The notes beneath the pieces are model-generated. The model did not search any database and was not told where the DNA came from. It worked only from the letters and a program-made list of their open reading frames with translations. Shown in pieces: positions 48,401 to 59,450 of a DNA stretch of 64,000 nt (position 1 is its first letter; each line of letters begins with the position of its first letter). Source of the DNA: Neocallimastix lanati (nom. inval.) (Eukaryota; Neocallimastigomycota; Neocallimastigomycetes; Neocallimastigales; Neocallimastigaceae); contig JACVTC010000002.1 in assembly GCA_016946835.1 (NCBI GenBank), positions 2,306,001 through 2,370,000 on the forward strand, written 5' to 3'. A program made the position numbers and the translations under genes.

Positions 48401-51046
48401 CCATTACCAGCTGTTGTTGAAGGACCATTGTCACCAGAATATGTTAATGATATTACCATTCAAAGAAATCCAAAAGAATATGACTTAGAAAGAACTTTAT
48501 ATAGTAATATTCTTCGTGAAGAAGAAGAAGAGGATGATGATGATTTCGATATTGATCAATCATTAAATAATAATTTAAAAATATTAAGAAATTCTAAACC
48601 ATCCACTTCAGGTATGTTTGGTAAGGGAAATAGAATGAGTGTTGCTGGAAGTCCAGCTATTAGTACGAAAGCTTTGAAATTGGTTGGCGTTGAAAATCAA
48701 TCAATTCCAAATATGAGTGCAAAGGCTCTTAAGATGTTAGGTATGAATGGTCCACCAGAAAATGAATTCGCTAATTTCCAATTTGATGAAAAGGAATTAG
48801 AAATGCTTATGGCTGCTCCACTTACTAATCCACATGTAGCTAATAAATTAAATAACAACAAAAACAAAAATAATAGCCATATTCGACAATCTAGTAATTC
48901 ATCACAAAATCGTATAATGATGAATATGGATATGAATATGAATATGAATAATTCACCTTCCACAAAATTTGTGGAAGAAAAATATAGAAATAGTATTTTA
49001 TTTAATGAGGATGATAATGAAATTAATTTAAATCTTGATGAAGATGATTTGATGGGAAATTCAAACATGTTGACCATGGGATCAATACATTCAAATAATT
49101 CTTACGGTAGTGCTGGTAACAGTTCATTTAGTATGAGTCAAAAGGCCCTTAAAGTCTTTGGTATTTCAGAAAGTGATTTAATGAGTTCAAATGGTAGTGT
49201 TAGTGGTAGTATTAACAGTAATACTAATAGAAAGGGTTTGACAAGTCCACTATCACCATTTAATCGATCTATTGGTATCGGTAGTCCACTTTCTCCAAAA
49301 CATCAAACGATTGGTTTACCTGTAATGTCTCCTCAATCAAAATCAGTAGGTCTTCCTTCTTCCATGGATAATTTAAATCTTTCTCGTTATTCAATTAATG
49401 ATGGAGAAAATCAAGTTAATGGTATTATTAGTTCAAAAGCTTTAAAAATTATTGGTTTAAGTGATCCACCAAGTAAAACCATTAATATGGATCAAAATAG
49501 TAATAGAACAGCAGAAATATTTGATAGGAAGGCTTTAGAAAATAAAAAGGAAAAGGTAAAAGAATGGGAAGAAGTTGATGAATCACTTCGTTTAGTCATG
49601 CCAACCTTATCTTCACTTAAACCCATTTTAACTGATCATCTTTACTTAGCTCATGGTATTTTAAAAGGATGGAAAAAACGATTTGTTGTTTTAACTCAAG
49701 ATAATTGGATATATTATTTCACAAATAATGATCCAAATAGTCATCCTCGTGCTTCTATTCCAATTAATTCAAAAACTACAATTCGAGAATTATTTGATCC
49801 TATTAGTGTTGTTCCATTCTTTTTTGAGATCACTTCAAATTGGCCAGTTGATAGTAAAAGTAGAAGATACATTATTATTGGATGTGATAGTAAACAAAAA
49901 TGTCAATCTTGGGTAACATCCATTAAAAGTATTATTGCCAGAGATAAATTTAGTAATACTAAATTACCACCAAAGCCAGGTATGGAAGGAGACGATAAAA
50001 ATTCTACTAAAAGTCAAAGTATCACTGGTGATCTTGGTTCCCTTTATGATGAACTTACTGGTTATTCCAGTAATAGTAATAGTAATAGTAATAAAAATAA
50101 TAGAAAAAGTAATATAAATACTAACAATAATAAAATTACTTCAACTAATGGCCTTCCTTCCCATCGTACTAATAATAGTTATGGTGGTAGTGGTAACTAT
50201 AGTGATTTATCCATTAATTCCCCACTTCTTTCTCCTAAAATTAGTACTCAACCACCTGATTATCATATTAATAGTATTAAAAAGAGTGCTAAAAATGTTC
50301 GTGTTACAAAACATCCTGTTCGTAAGGAATCTTTTAGACCACGTTATTCTAGCATGTTGCCATCCCCTAATATGACTTCTATTAATGGTAAAAGAACTTC
50401 AAGAATAAACTCCCCATCAATGATACCCATGATTTCTTCTTCACCATTAATGAACGGTCAAACTTCACCATATACTCCTTTCAGTGGAAATAGTAATGGT
50501 AATGGAAGTGCTATATCATCAAATATTAAAGGTTTAAATGGTTTTAGCCTTTCAAGTCCAAGTATGAAACCAGTGCTTTCCCCAGTATCACCTGCTTCCC
50601 TTAATAATTATAGACGTTCCCCACTTTTACCTGGAATTGAGGGTTTAGGTAGAATCCCAAGTTATTCTCCAATACTTTCACCAAAAAGTAAACCAATAGG
50701 ATCACCATATATTCAAGCACAAAATCAAATACCAAACTTTTCATTAAATCAAAATGGTATGAATTCATTTGAAGAAGGAGGAATTGATGTTGATGATGAT
50801 ATTATTGATAATGATATAAATGAAAATTTAGATTTTAATTTTGAAAATAATTTAAATAAAAATTTAGGTTTAAGTAATATGGATTTAGGTATGACAATGA
50901 GTATGAATATGGAATTACTTCATCAGCATGAAATGCAAGAACAATTAATTAAACAACAGCAACAACAAATTTTACTTTTACAACAACAACTTTTAAAGAA
51001 TCAAAAAGAAATGGAAAAAGGTATCATGGATAAGAATTATTATTAG
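45443..51046 (+). CDS. Large low-complexity PH-domain protein
   Basis: A 1867-aa protein without introns. Residues 1-330 are Lys/Glu-rich and include four tandem 17-residue repeats (179-246). A Pro-rich stretch lies at about 620-645 (TPPQPPPDIPLPPTPHGPLPP). Residues 870-1340 are Asn/Ser-rich and carry four copies of an S-x-KALK-[LMVI]-x-G motif, with the first Lys at 1076, 1094, 1234 and 1332. A pleckstrin-homology domain spans about 1399-1500 (GILKGWKKRFVVLTQDNWIYYF ... SWVTSIKSII), with the basic strand 1-2 region and the closing Trp helix; it probably binds phosphoinositides or a protein partner at membranes. The C-terminus is Ser-Pro-rich and ends with Gln-rich coiled coil. SP sites suggest phosphorylation. 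I do not recognise an ortholog with a known role; a polarity or cortical scaffold is a guess. Confidence 0.85.
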   Translation: MGDNLQTNSDTSKNVFSNVNNNVNKTLNKNSSNSLTVTDDIKKLNKTSSFVSETSTKSIKSTKSEKSKEKSKKRSKVKNILKLFEKRIAHSSKKEKNDDVSFSLSDTEIEDTQILNENITEKDINNKENSVEHNEEKEKVNENINKDNNLTLKEEKLESDENKDTILEENEKENKEAFEREIIEINENIEDKETIEKETVEIKENNENKEEIEKETVEINESIENKEEIEKETVEINENIEEGKESNEINKIKEEKETIDVNETVEDVEVQNEKEVGSNKTIEEKEKEETKDNYNEKINEEIANITEEVASLEKEIKESDEIEVEENNKDKEKDINIVCEDHHLNENIQEDNLYNKESIISQLSQVIDSDCESQSSSISDQNSGITKEPFEENKTATAINPEMVKDIIQKVENEYKAFVDDKLDSAKQNESISKGQMIEEVEIVEKNNEFKDNKNCNNNQPFKVDINDLNGDKEHVTSNEKINSDNTNNNEQPIQVEVVDLSENNNDQIVVKSSSNEECIKELNGYTNALKSINEIKNAEEQFLIRNSESKEELIKKGLQKHNKKDSLHISSQPFTSSNNRNSLEIDYLLSNKRNSFRNSYQSHQSRNSINSISNLHLQITPPQPPPDIPLPPTPHGPLPPHIISNETSKNSNHQNDALMNKNGHNHHYSLGRLTEFNHDMDGDNLNSKSNRTSLSSSLCNLSISNSVNSDSNNSIRSNRNSINNSVLTDNVVTENNNDSSNPTINKNKEALPSAEQEQKEEQKPEQKEIDVLAQEESKETKEDSEIMKSEVPEQSKPEKEVKNETKEIEEAKEEKDKTENTVNTPKEISINNTKSEASKTSSKKLKDTFSNIENLLEDLDSHIQNYKTPKLRPSENDGYEGDDEIKFNMIKKVNGNIIPGKIQLPLPPHGRLVRKSSLNNPYYINGSGSEYGKPNFSNLRSNSISGEQNTRSYLYNDQKRPVSTYANPRKQYYTDSLMNEENDILPLPAVVEGPLSPEYVNDITIQRNPKEYDLERTLYSNILREEEEEDDDDFDIDQSLNNNLKILRNSKPSTSGMFGKGNRMSVAGSPAISTKALKLVGVENQSIPNMSAKALKMLGMNGPPENEFANFQFDEKELEMLMAAPLTNPHVANKLNNNKNKNNSHIRQSSNSSQNRIMMNMDMNMNMNNSPSTKFVEEKYRNSILFNEDDNEINLNLDEDDLMGNSNMLTMGSIHSNNSYGSAGNSSFSMSQKALKVFGISESDLMSSNGSVSGSINSNTNRKGLTSPLSPFNRSIGIGSPLSPKHQTIGLPVMSPQSKSVGLPSSMDNLNLSRYSINDGENQVNGIISSKALKIIGLSDPPSKTINMDQNSNRTAEIFDRKALENKKEKVKEWEEVDESLRLVMPTLSSLKPILTDHLYLAHGILKGWKKRFVVLTQDNWIYYFTNNDPNSHPRASIPINSKTTIRELFDPISVVPFFFEITSNWPVDSKSRRYIIIGCDSKQKCQSWVTSIKSIIARDKFSNTKLPPKPGMEGDDKNSTKSQSITGDLGSLYDELTGYSSNSNSNSNKNNRKSNINTNNNKITSTNGLPSHRTNNSYGGSGNYSDLSINSPLLSPKISTQPPDYHINSIKKSAKNVRVTKHPVRKESFRPRYSSMLPSPNMTSINGKRTSRINSPSMIPMISSSPLMNGQTSPYTPFSGNSNGNGSAISSNIKGLNGFSLSSPSMKPVLSPVSPASLNNYRRSPLLPGIEGLGRIPSYSPILSPKSKPIGSPYIQAQNQIPNFSLNQNGMNSFEEGGIDVDDDIIDNDINENLDFNFENNLNKNLGLSNMDLGMTMSMNMELLHQHEMQEQLIKQQQQQILLLQQQLLKNQKEMEKGIMDKNYY
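45977..46180 (+). repeat. Four tandem 51-bp repeats (17 residues each) inside the PH gene
   Basis: Units read like EKETVEINESIENKEEI; the middle two are nearly identical and the outer two diverged. The repeat keeps frame and probably forms an acidic helix. Confidence 0.85.
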
Positions 51047-51451
51047 AAAAAAAAAAAAAAAAAGAAATAATATTATTTTTATAATAAAAATTGAACAATA
51101 TAGAAAAAAAAATTTTTTTTTGTTTTATATATTTTTAATAAAGAAATAATATTATTTTTATAATAAAAATTGAACAATATAGAAAAAAAAATTTTTTTTT
51201 GTTTTATATATTTTTAATAAATAAAGTTTAAAACAAAACTTTTTTTATTAATAATATTTATTTTAAAATAAAAAAGGAAAAAGACTATATATATACATAA
51301 AAAAAATTAATACCAATATTAATCATAAAATAATTATTAAACTAAGTTATTAAATTATTAAATATATATAAAGAATAGTATTTTTATCTGAACTTAACAT
51401 ATAAAAGTAAAATAATATTATAAATTAAGTAATTTAATATATATATAGTAC

Positions 51452-51483
<32 letters not shown>

Positions 51484-51767
51484 GAAAAGAAAAGAAAAAA
51501 GTTAAAAATTTAATATATATTTAAAAAGCATTAATAGATTTATAAATTTAATTAATTTATTATAATCTATTAAAAACAACTTTTTTTTTTTTTTTCTCAA
51601 AAAAATATATATATAAAATATATATATATATATTTTGGCAATAACTAAAAAAATAAATTTTTTTTCTTTACTATTTTAAATCAATGTTAAAATAAAATTA
51701 AATAAAATAAAATATAAAAAATTAAAAATAAAAAAATATATATTTATTTATATTTATATTGAATAAT

Positions 51768-51815
<48 letters not shown>

Positions 51816-52257
51816 AGAAAAGATAACACATTATTTGTGAAAAACAAAACAAAACAAAAAAAACATTATTATAGAAAATAGAAAAACACAATACGTCACT
51901 TTATAGAAAAAAAAAAAAAAAAAAAAAAAGTTAAAACATAAAATCTATATATTATTTATTGTTTATATATAAAATAATGAATAAAAAAATAAAAAAAATA
52001 TAAAATTAAAAAAAAATATAAAATTAAAAAAAAAATATAAAATTAAAAAAAAAAAAAATAAAATAAAATAAAAAATAAAAAAAATAAAAAATAAAAAAAA
52101 AAAAAAAAGATTGTACAAAAACGGTTATTTTTTCAGTAAAAGATTACTATATTATCTTTTTACTCTAGGGATGTTAACTTATTTTTATGTTTTGGTTTTA
52201 ATAAAATCGTTTTTTTTATTGAAATATTTTTTCCCCTCATTTTTAGTTTTAAATAAA

Positions 52258-52309
<52 letters not shown>

Positions 52310-52734
52310 CTGTAAATTTTTAATTAAATTAATACTTTTTAATTTCAATTGGAACTATGAAATAGGATATACTATTAAGTATATAGTGATAATGTTCTTC
52401 AGTAAAAGAGACATTTAATTAACTTTATAAAATATTTCATTTCATAGCTAAAACTCAATATATATATATATATATATATATTAAGTAAATTATAATTTTG
52501 ATTCTAATTCAATAATTCTGTTAAATATTAATTCTATTTTTTGAATTAGAACGATTGCTTTAAAATTTAAAAATAATTTTAATATATATAATAAAATTGA
52601 GTTTTTTTTTTTTTTATTTTTATTTTTAATAGTATTTAATAAAAATATATTTCATGTGCTTAATTTTTTTTTGTATAATCAATATATATATATATATTAA
52701 TTAAAATAAAATAAAAAAAAAAAATAAATAGCAG
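51047..52734. other. 3' flank of the PH gene, AT desert
   Basis: Holds a perfect 79-bp tandem duplication at 51062-51219 starting 16 bases after the stop codon, poly-A tracts of about 45 and 47 (around 51770-51812 and 52261-52307) and TAAAA/TTAAAA blocks. No gene. Confidence 0.6.
51062..51219. repeat. Perfect 79-bp tandem duplication in the presumed 3'UTR
   Basis: 51062-51140 is repeated at 51141-51219 without a visible change. Confidence 0.92.
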
Positions 52735-53189
52735 AATAATAAATATCAAGTACAAATTGAATAAAATAAAATAAAATATAGTAGAAATATGAATATAAAG
52801 TGCAGATTGAATAAAATAAAATAAAATAAAATATAGTAGAAATATGAATATAAAGTACAGATTGAATAAAATAAAATAAAATATAGTAGAAATATGAATA
52901 TAAAGTAAATTTCATGTATTTAAACTTCATGTATTTTTTTTTTAAAAAAAAAAATATTATTAAATAAAGTTTATTCCTAGTCTAAAAAAAAAAAAAAAAA
53001 AAATAATGAATATAAAGTGCAGATTGAATAAAATAAAATAAAATATAGTAGAAATATGAATATAAAGTACAGATTGAATAAAATAAAATAAAATATAGTA
53101 GAAATATGAATATAAAGTACAGATTGAATAAAATAAAATTAAATAAATAGTAGAAATATGAAATATTATTAAATAAAGTTTATTCCTAG

Positions 53190-53220
<31 letters not shown>

Positions 53221-53335
53221 TAATGAATATAAAGTACAGATTGAATAAAATAAAATAAAATAAAATAAAATAAATAGTAGAATATTAATATAAAGTACAG
53301 ATTGAATAAAATAAAATAAAATAAAATAAAATAAA
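52735..53335. repeat. Minisatellite with GAATATAAAGTACAGATTGAA core
   Basis: About nine or ten units of roughly 45-55 bp: a core GAATATAAAGTRCAGATTGAA followed by (TAAAA)n and a TAGTAGAAATAT tail. Two longer insertions ending in poly-A, each with the same 'AAATATTATTAAATAAAG' word, interrupt the array near 52950 and 53160. Confidence 0.9.
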
Positions 53336-54690
53336 TAGTGAAGTAGTATAAAATATGTAAAGTATTAATAAAATAAAATAAAATAAAATAAAATAAAATA
53401 AAATAAAATAAATAGTGAAGTAGTATAAAATATGTAAAGTATTAATAAAATAAAATAAAATAAAATAAAATAAAATAAAATAAAATAAAATAAAATAAAA
53501 TAAAATAAAATAAAATAAAATAAAATAAAATAAAATAAAATAAAATAAAATAAAATAAAATAAAATAAAATAAAATAAATAGTGAAGTAGTATAAAATAT
53601 GTAAAGTATTAATAAAATAAAATAAAATAAAATAAAATAAAATAAAATAAAATAAAATAAAATAAAATAAAATAAAATAAAATAAAATAAAATAAAATAA
53701 AATAAATAGTGAAGTAGTATAAAATATGTAAAGTATTAATAAAATAAAATAAAATAAAATAAAATAAAATAAAATAAAATAAAATAAAATAAAATAAAAT
53801 AAAATAAAATAAAATAAAATAAAATAAAATAAAATAAAATAAATAGTGAAGTAGTATAAAATATGTAAAGTATTAATAAAATAAAATAAAATAAAATAAA
53901 ATAAAATAAAATAAAATAAAATAAAATAAAATAAAATAAAATAAAATAAAATAAAATAAAATAAAATAAAATAAAATAAAATAAAATAAAATAAAATAAA
54001 ATAAAATAAAATAAATAGTGAAGTAGTATAAAATATGTAAAGTATTAATAAAATAAAATAAAATAAAATAAAATAAAATAAAATAAAATAAAATAAAATA
54101 AAATAAAATAAAATAAAATAAAATAAAATAAAATAAAATAAATAGTGAAGTAGTATAAAATATGTAAAGTATTAATAAAATAAAATAAAATAAAATAAAA
54201 TAAAATAAAATAAAATAAAATAAAATAAAATAAAATAAAATAAAATAAAATAAAATAAAATAAAATAAAATAAAATAAAATAAAATAAAATAAATAGTGA
54301 AGTAGTATAAAATATGTAAAGTATTAATAAAATAAAATAAAATAAAATAAAATAAAATAAAATAAAATAAAATAAAATAAAATAAAATAAAATAAAATAA
54401 AATAAAATAAAATAAAATAAAATAAAATAAAATAAAATAAAATAAAATAAAATAAAATAAAATAAAATAAAATAAAATAAAATAAAATAAATAAAATAAA
54501 ATAAAATAAAATAAAATAAAATAAAATAAAATAAAATAAAATAAAATAAAATAAAATAAAATAAAATAAAATAAAATAAAATAAATAGTGAAGTAGTATA
54601 AAATATGTAAAGTATTAATAAAATAAAATAAAATAAAATAAAATAAAATAAAATAAAATAAAATAAAATAAAATAAAATAAAATAAATAG
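53336..54690. repeat. Composite satellite: fixed 33-bp block between (TAAAA)n runs
   Basis: A conserved block that starts TAGTGAAGTAGTATAAAATA and ends in GTAAAGTATTAAT occurs nine times, at about 53336, 53413, 53580, 53707, 53844, 54016, 54143, 54295 and 54586, separated only by (TAAAA)n. Spacings are 77, 167, 127, 137, 172, 127, 152 and 291; all but the last fit 32+5n, and the last interval has one shortened unit. Confidence 0.95.
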
Positions 54691-55231
54691 TTGAAATATT
54701 AAATTTGATAAATTAATATATAGATATTTTTTTTTAATTAATTTGTAATATTAAAAATTTGATTCAATTATTATTATTATTGAATGATATTTAATAAAGT
54801 TTGAATAATTAAGAATTTGCTATAATAACCATCTTTTTTTTTTTATTTATATTATTATTTATTTATTAATAATTAAAGTTTTTTAATATTAAGCTTAATA
54901 TCTCATTTGTTCAAAAATCTTAAGATTATAGAAGATAGACATTTACAATATATATTAATATTAATATAACATATATTGATGTAAATTATTAATACAATAA
55001 AAATAAAAAAATAAAAAAAAAAGTTTAAAAAAAAAATTAAATATGTAAATTACTCTGTTTGGAATTATTAATACCTTTTTTATCTTCATAGAATGAATCA
55101 TTAATGAAGAGGATTAATAATGCATACTTTTCATTGGTTTAAAATTAATATTTTAATGTATATATTACATAAAATACAATATTTTCTTTTCTTTTTTTAT
55201 TTTTTTTTTTAGACATTTTCTATTTAGAAAA

Positions 55232-55265
<34 letters not shown>

Positions 55266-55681
55266 TTAATAATTATATTATATAAAAATGTAATATATTT
55301 CATTATATATTATATCTATACTAATTTTAATTACTATTTTTTTTATTTCATTATATATGATATATATTTTATAATTTTAATTATTATGAAGAGTTTGAAT
55401 TTACCATATTTTGTATTTTATTAAATATATTACTATGCTATTATAACTTTTCTTGAATAAAGGGTTATTCTTTTAATAATGTATAAAAAAAAAAAAAAAC
55501 TAAATATTATATAATAATTTTAATTCTATTTGATTATTATAAAATTAAAATAAATATATAAATAATATAAATTTAATAATTTATATTGATCAATACTACT
55601 TATGTGAAGGTTCAATAGGCAAATGAAGAAATAAAATATTATTATTGTGTATATAAAGTTTTAATAATTAATATGAATTAC

Positions 55682-55789
55682 TTTATTATATAATAAATTG
55701 TTCTAATAATTACATAATTAAATAAAATATTAAAAAAAAATTAGAACAATTTATTATATAATAAATATTTTATTTAATTATAATTATTA
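55682..55789. repeat. Interleaved inverted repeats (A-B-A'-B')
   Basis: A 55682-55706 pairs perfectly with A' 55741-55765 (25 bp). B 55704-55731 pairs with B' 55764-55789, with one two-base indel. A/B and A'/B' overlap by two or three bases. The two halves are split only by a run of A. Confidence 0.9.
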
Positions 55790-56330
55790 ATGCATTTTCT
55801 AATTATAATTATATTAATACATGATTATAAATCTGGTATGCTGGAAGTGATAAGTTATTTCTATAATGATTACTATCAATACTACCATAAATAATTATAA
55901 TTAATGATAATTTATTAGTTCTATTATTATTGTTCAATAGAGAGTTTTTATGGTCTTTCAGTGATATATGGCATAACTGTATTCATCTCAACAATTCAAT
56001 ATATAATCTAGGGAATAAATATGCAGTGTAAAAAAGTTTATCTATAATTCAATTATTAAGGAGAATCACCAATTTTATATTAAAGATATTATTTTATATC
56101 AATAAAAAAAAATAAAATAAAAAATAACACACACACACAAAAAAAAAAAAAAAAGAACATATAGATTATTGTGAATTATGTATATATATATATTTATCAT
56201 TTAATTCATTATATCTTTTAATATTGTATAAATTTAAAAAATTAAGAAATATCATTTTTTTTTTAACCTTTAATATTTATTCTGAAGAAAAGAATAATAT
56301 AATAGATTTTCATTAAAATTGTCCTTTTTA

Positions 56331-56362
<32 letters not shown>

Positions 56363-56364
<2 letters not shown>

Positions 56365-56535
56365 AAAAAATAAAAAATAGAGAATATATAAAAATAAAAA
56401 AATAAAAAATAGAGAATATATAAAAATAAAAAAATAAAAAATAGAGAATATATAAAAATAAAAAAATAAAAAATAGAGAATATATAAAAATAAAAAAATA
56501 AAAAATAGAGAATATATAAAAATAAAAAAATAAAA
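56363..56535. repeat. 32-bp minisatellite, five copies
   Basis: The word TAGAGAATATAT recurs at exactly 32-bp steps (56378, 56410, 56442, 56474, 56506), with A-rich DNA between. Confidence 0.95.
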
Positions 56536-57151
56536 TTCTATTATGAAATAATTATAAATACGAATAATGGATAAAACATATTATTAGTTTATACTATTAA
56601 TGATAATAAACAAATTATTAATAACAACAAAAAACAAAACATTCAACATAAAAAAAAAAAAGGAAAAAACTCCCATTTATATAGAATAAACTTAATAATC
56701 AATATTCCAAGACATGTAAAATTTATTAAATTATTATTTTTTTATATGAAATGTAATGTTAATTTATTATTAATAAAATTTTAATATATAATCTTATTGT
56801 ATAATAATAATAATAAAGTTTTCTTTTGTAATTTATGAAATTCCACTTTACAACTAAAATCAAAATTTAATAAATTTATATTAAATTTAATTACAGTAAT
56901 AAGTAAAACTTTCTATCCCATATATTAATATATTAATATTTATATGTATATATTAAATAATATATTTTAGTCATATAACTACAGTAAAGTTTAAATGAAT
57001 TGTATGGTTACAATTATATTAATTAACTGTAATTCTATGATACATATAATATCTTTTGAGATAGATTTTTGATATATTAATAGTTAAAATATAGTTAAGA
57101 GTGTATGAATCAATAATATATATAAAGCAAAAATTTGTTTAGATATTTTAA

Positions 57152-57233
<82 letters not shown>

Positions 57234-59450
57234 TAATTATATAAATATATATATAATAAATAAATAAATAATAATAATAATAATAATAAATAAATAATAA
57301 TTATATAAATATATATATAAATAATAAATAAATAAATAAATAAATAAATATTTTATAATTGTTGCCAATAAAAATATTATAATTAGAAGAATATGTTTTT
57401 TTAATTTTTTTTAAATTTGAATCGATAATATATAAAGTTTTTTATTATATATTAAGATAAATTAATTTAATATAATGATTAGTATTATTAATTATTGAAA
57501 TCAAATTATATTCTGATATTTTAAATTAATAATAATTATTAATTTATTACTCGATTTATATCTTTTTTTCTGTGCTTTATTTTCTTTTATAAATATAATA
57601 AAAGAGATTAAGAGATTATTTTAAAAGAATTTTATAAACAAGAAAAAGTATTGAGAAACAATACCTTTTCTATGTATAGTAATTTAAATTAAAATGAGTA
57701 ATTAGAGTATATTTTTAATAATAATCTATGCTTTAATTAAAATAAGAGAAGTAAATATCAATAAATTTTAAATAACATAAAATCAAAAAACAAAACAAAA
57801 CAAAACAAAAATAATATAAAAAATAATATATATATATATTAGTTTTAATAAATATAAAAGTTATTTATATAAAATAATATAATTAAAAAATATTGTTAAA
57901 AACTAAATCTTTTATAATTTATATTATTATTAGTAATATTTTTTTTATTGTAAATAATATATTAATTATTTGATGATAGACTAAATTTTAAATATTTTAT
58001 ATATATATGTAGCACAATATACTAAAATAAAAATATTTGTATATATTTCTATTCAAAACGCTTTTTTTTTTTCCCCTCTAAAGAAAAAAACAAAATTTTA
58101 TATATTTATAAAGTTTTATTAAAATAAAAACTGAGAGTTAAGTCCTTATTTATTTAAAAAAAAATAAAAAAAAAAAAAAAAATAAAAATTAAAAATCATT
58201 AAATAACAATTTTATTTTATATATAGGTAAAATATATATATAATTTTGTTTATATGTTTAATAATTAATATTTTTAAAAATGAGTATATGAAGTTACTTT
58301 TTTGATATTTTTTCATTTTTTTTTTTAAAAAAATTATGTTAAACGTATTAATTATGATTAAACAATTATTAATGTATATATTTTATATATTTTTTATTTA
58401 TTTATTTTATAGAAGGTAAATTTTAGATTTTTATTAATAAGAATTAATTTAGAATAAATACATTATTAAGCTTTTAAGAAGTAGAATAATTTCCATTAAA
58501 AATAATTTCTATTTTGGTAAGCTATGAATATTTTAATATTTATAATTAATAAATATATTGAATTATTTTAAGTTTTCATTCTGATACTATTACAAATATA
58601 AATATATAAATATTGGTTTCTTTTAACTAGAATTAATAATTTTAAAGCATATTTTGTTTAAAAATATTACAAAAAATTTTTTTCATAAATTATTATAAAA
58701 TATAATGCAATAAATTTATGTGTAACAATATAAAAGGGTGAATAAATAATTCATGATAAAAGTTTTCTAAGTTTATATAATTATTGAAGAAAAATGTTAA
58801 TTTTTTTATTTTTAATATATTTTTTTGAGTAATTAGTAATATAAATAATATAATAAATTAAAAGTAAGAAAAAAGTATAAAAAAACTAAACTAAATTTTA
58901 AAGTATAAAAAAACTAAACTAAATTTTATGAATATAAGTATTTATAACTTATAGTTATAAAAAATATATGCAAATGAATATTTTAAAGTTATGAAAAAAT
59001 ATATACAAATGGGATATTTTAAAGAGAGTATTTAGAAAATAAATAAAATAAGAAAAAAAAGAAAAAATGTTTGTTGATACAACAATAAATAGAAATAGAG
59101 AAAATTGAAATTATTTTAAAAAGGAATTTTAAAATAACAAATAAACAATAAATAATAAAAGAAAATAAAATTAAAATAAAATATTGAAATATTAAAAACA
59201 AAAAATGATATTTAAAACTTATTTTATATGTAAAAACATATAATTTTTAATAATGATATTAAAGAAAAAAGTATTAAAAATAAAAAAGTATTAGAATGAA
59301 AGCTTAAAATTGTTTTATAATATTTAAATTTAAAATTAATATTGTAAAGAAAATGAAAAAAAGTAAAATTAATAAAAATTATATATTCATAAATTATTAA
59401 AATAGAATTAAAAAAAAAGATTAATATTTTCAATATTTAAAGAAATAATA

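Larger units (their letters stand above)
54691..59450. other. AT desert upstream of the RasGEF gene
   Basis: No supported gene. It includes an (AAAT)n/(AAT)n block with two near-identical AATTATATAAATATATATATAA words (57146-57352), tandem duplications of 27 bp (AGTATAAAAAAACTAAACTAA near 58864-58927) and about 50 bp (58960-59030), and a less AT-rich stretch at about 55820-56060 with no clear frame. The last part must carry the RasGEF promoter. Confidence 0.6.

Noticed and set aside
52111-52348. ORFs ending or starting in poly-Lys/poly-Phe
   Set aside because: Driven by a 47-base A run; no support for a protein.
52697-52930. 77-aa ORF with internal repeats
   Set aside because: It is the minisatellite read in frame.
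53336-54690. CRISPR-like array (constant 33-bp block with variable spacers)
   Set aside because: Spacers are only (TAAAA)n of varied length, and the genome is eukaryotic; it is a satellite.
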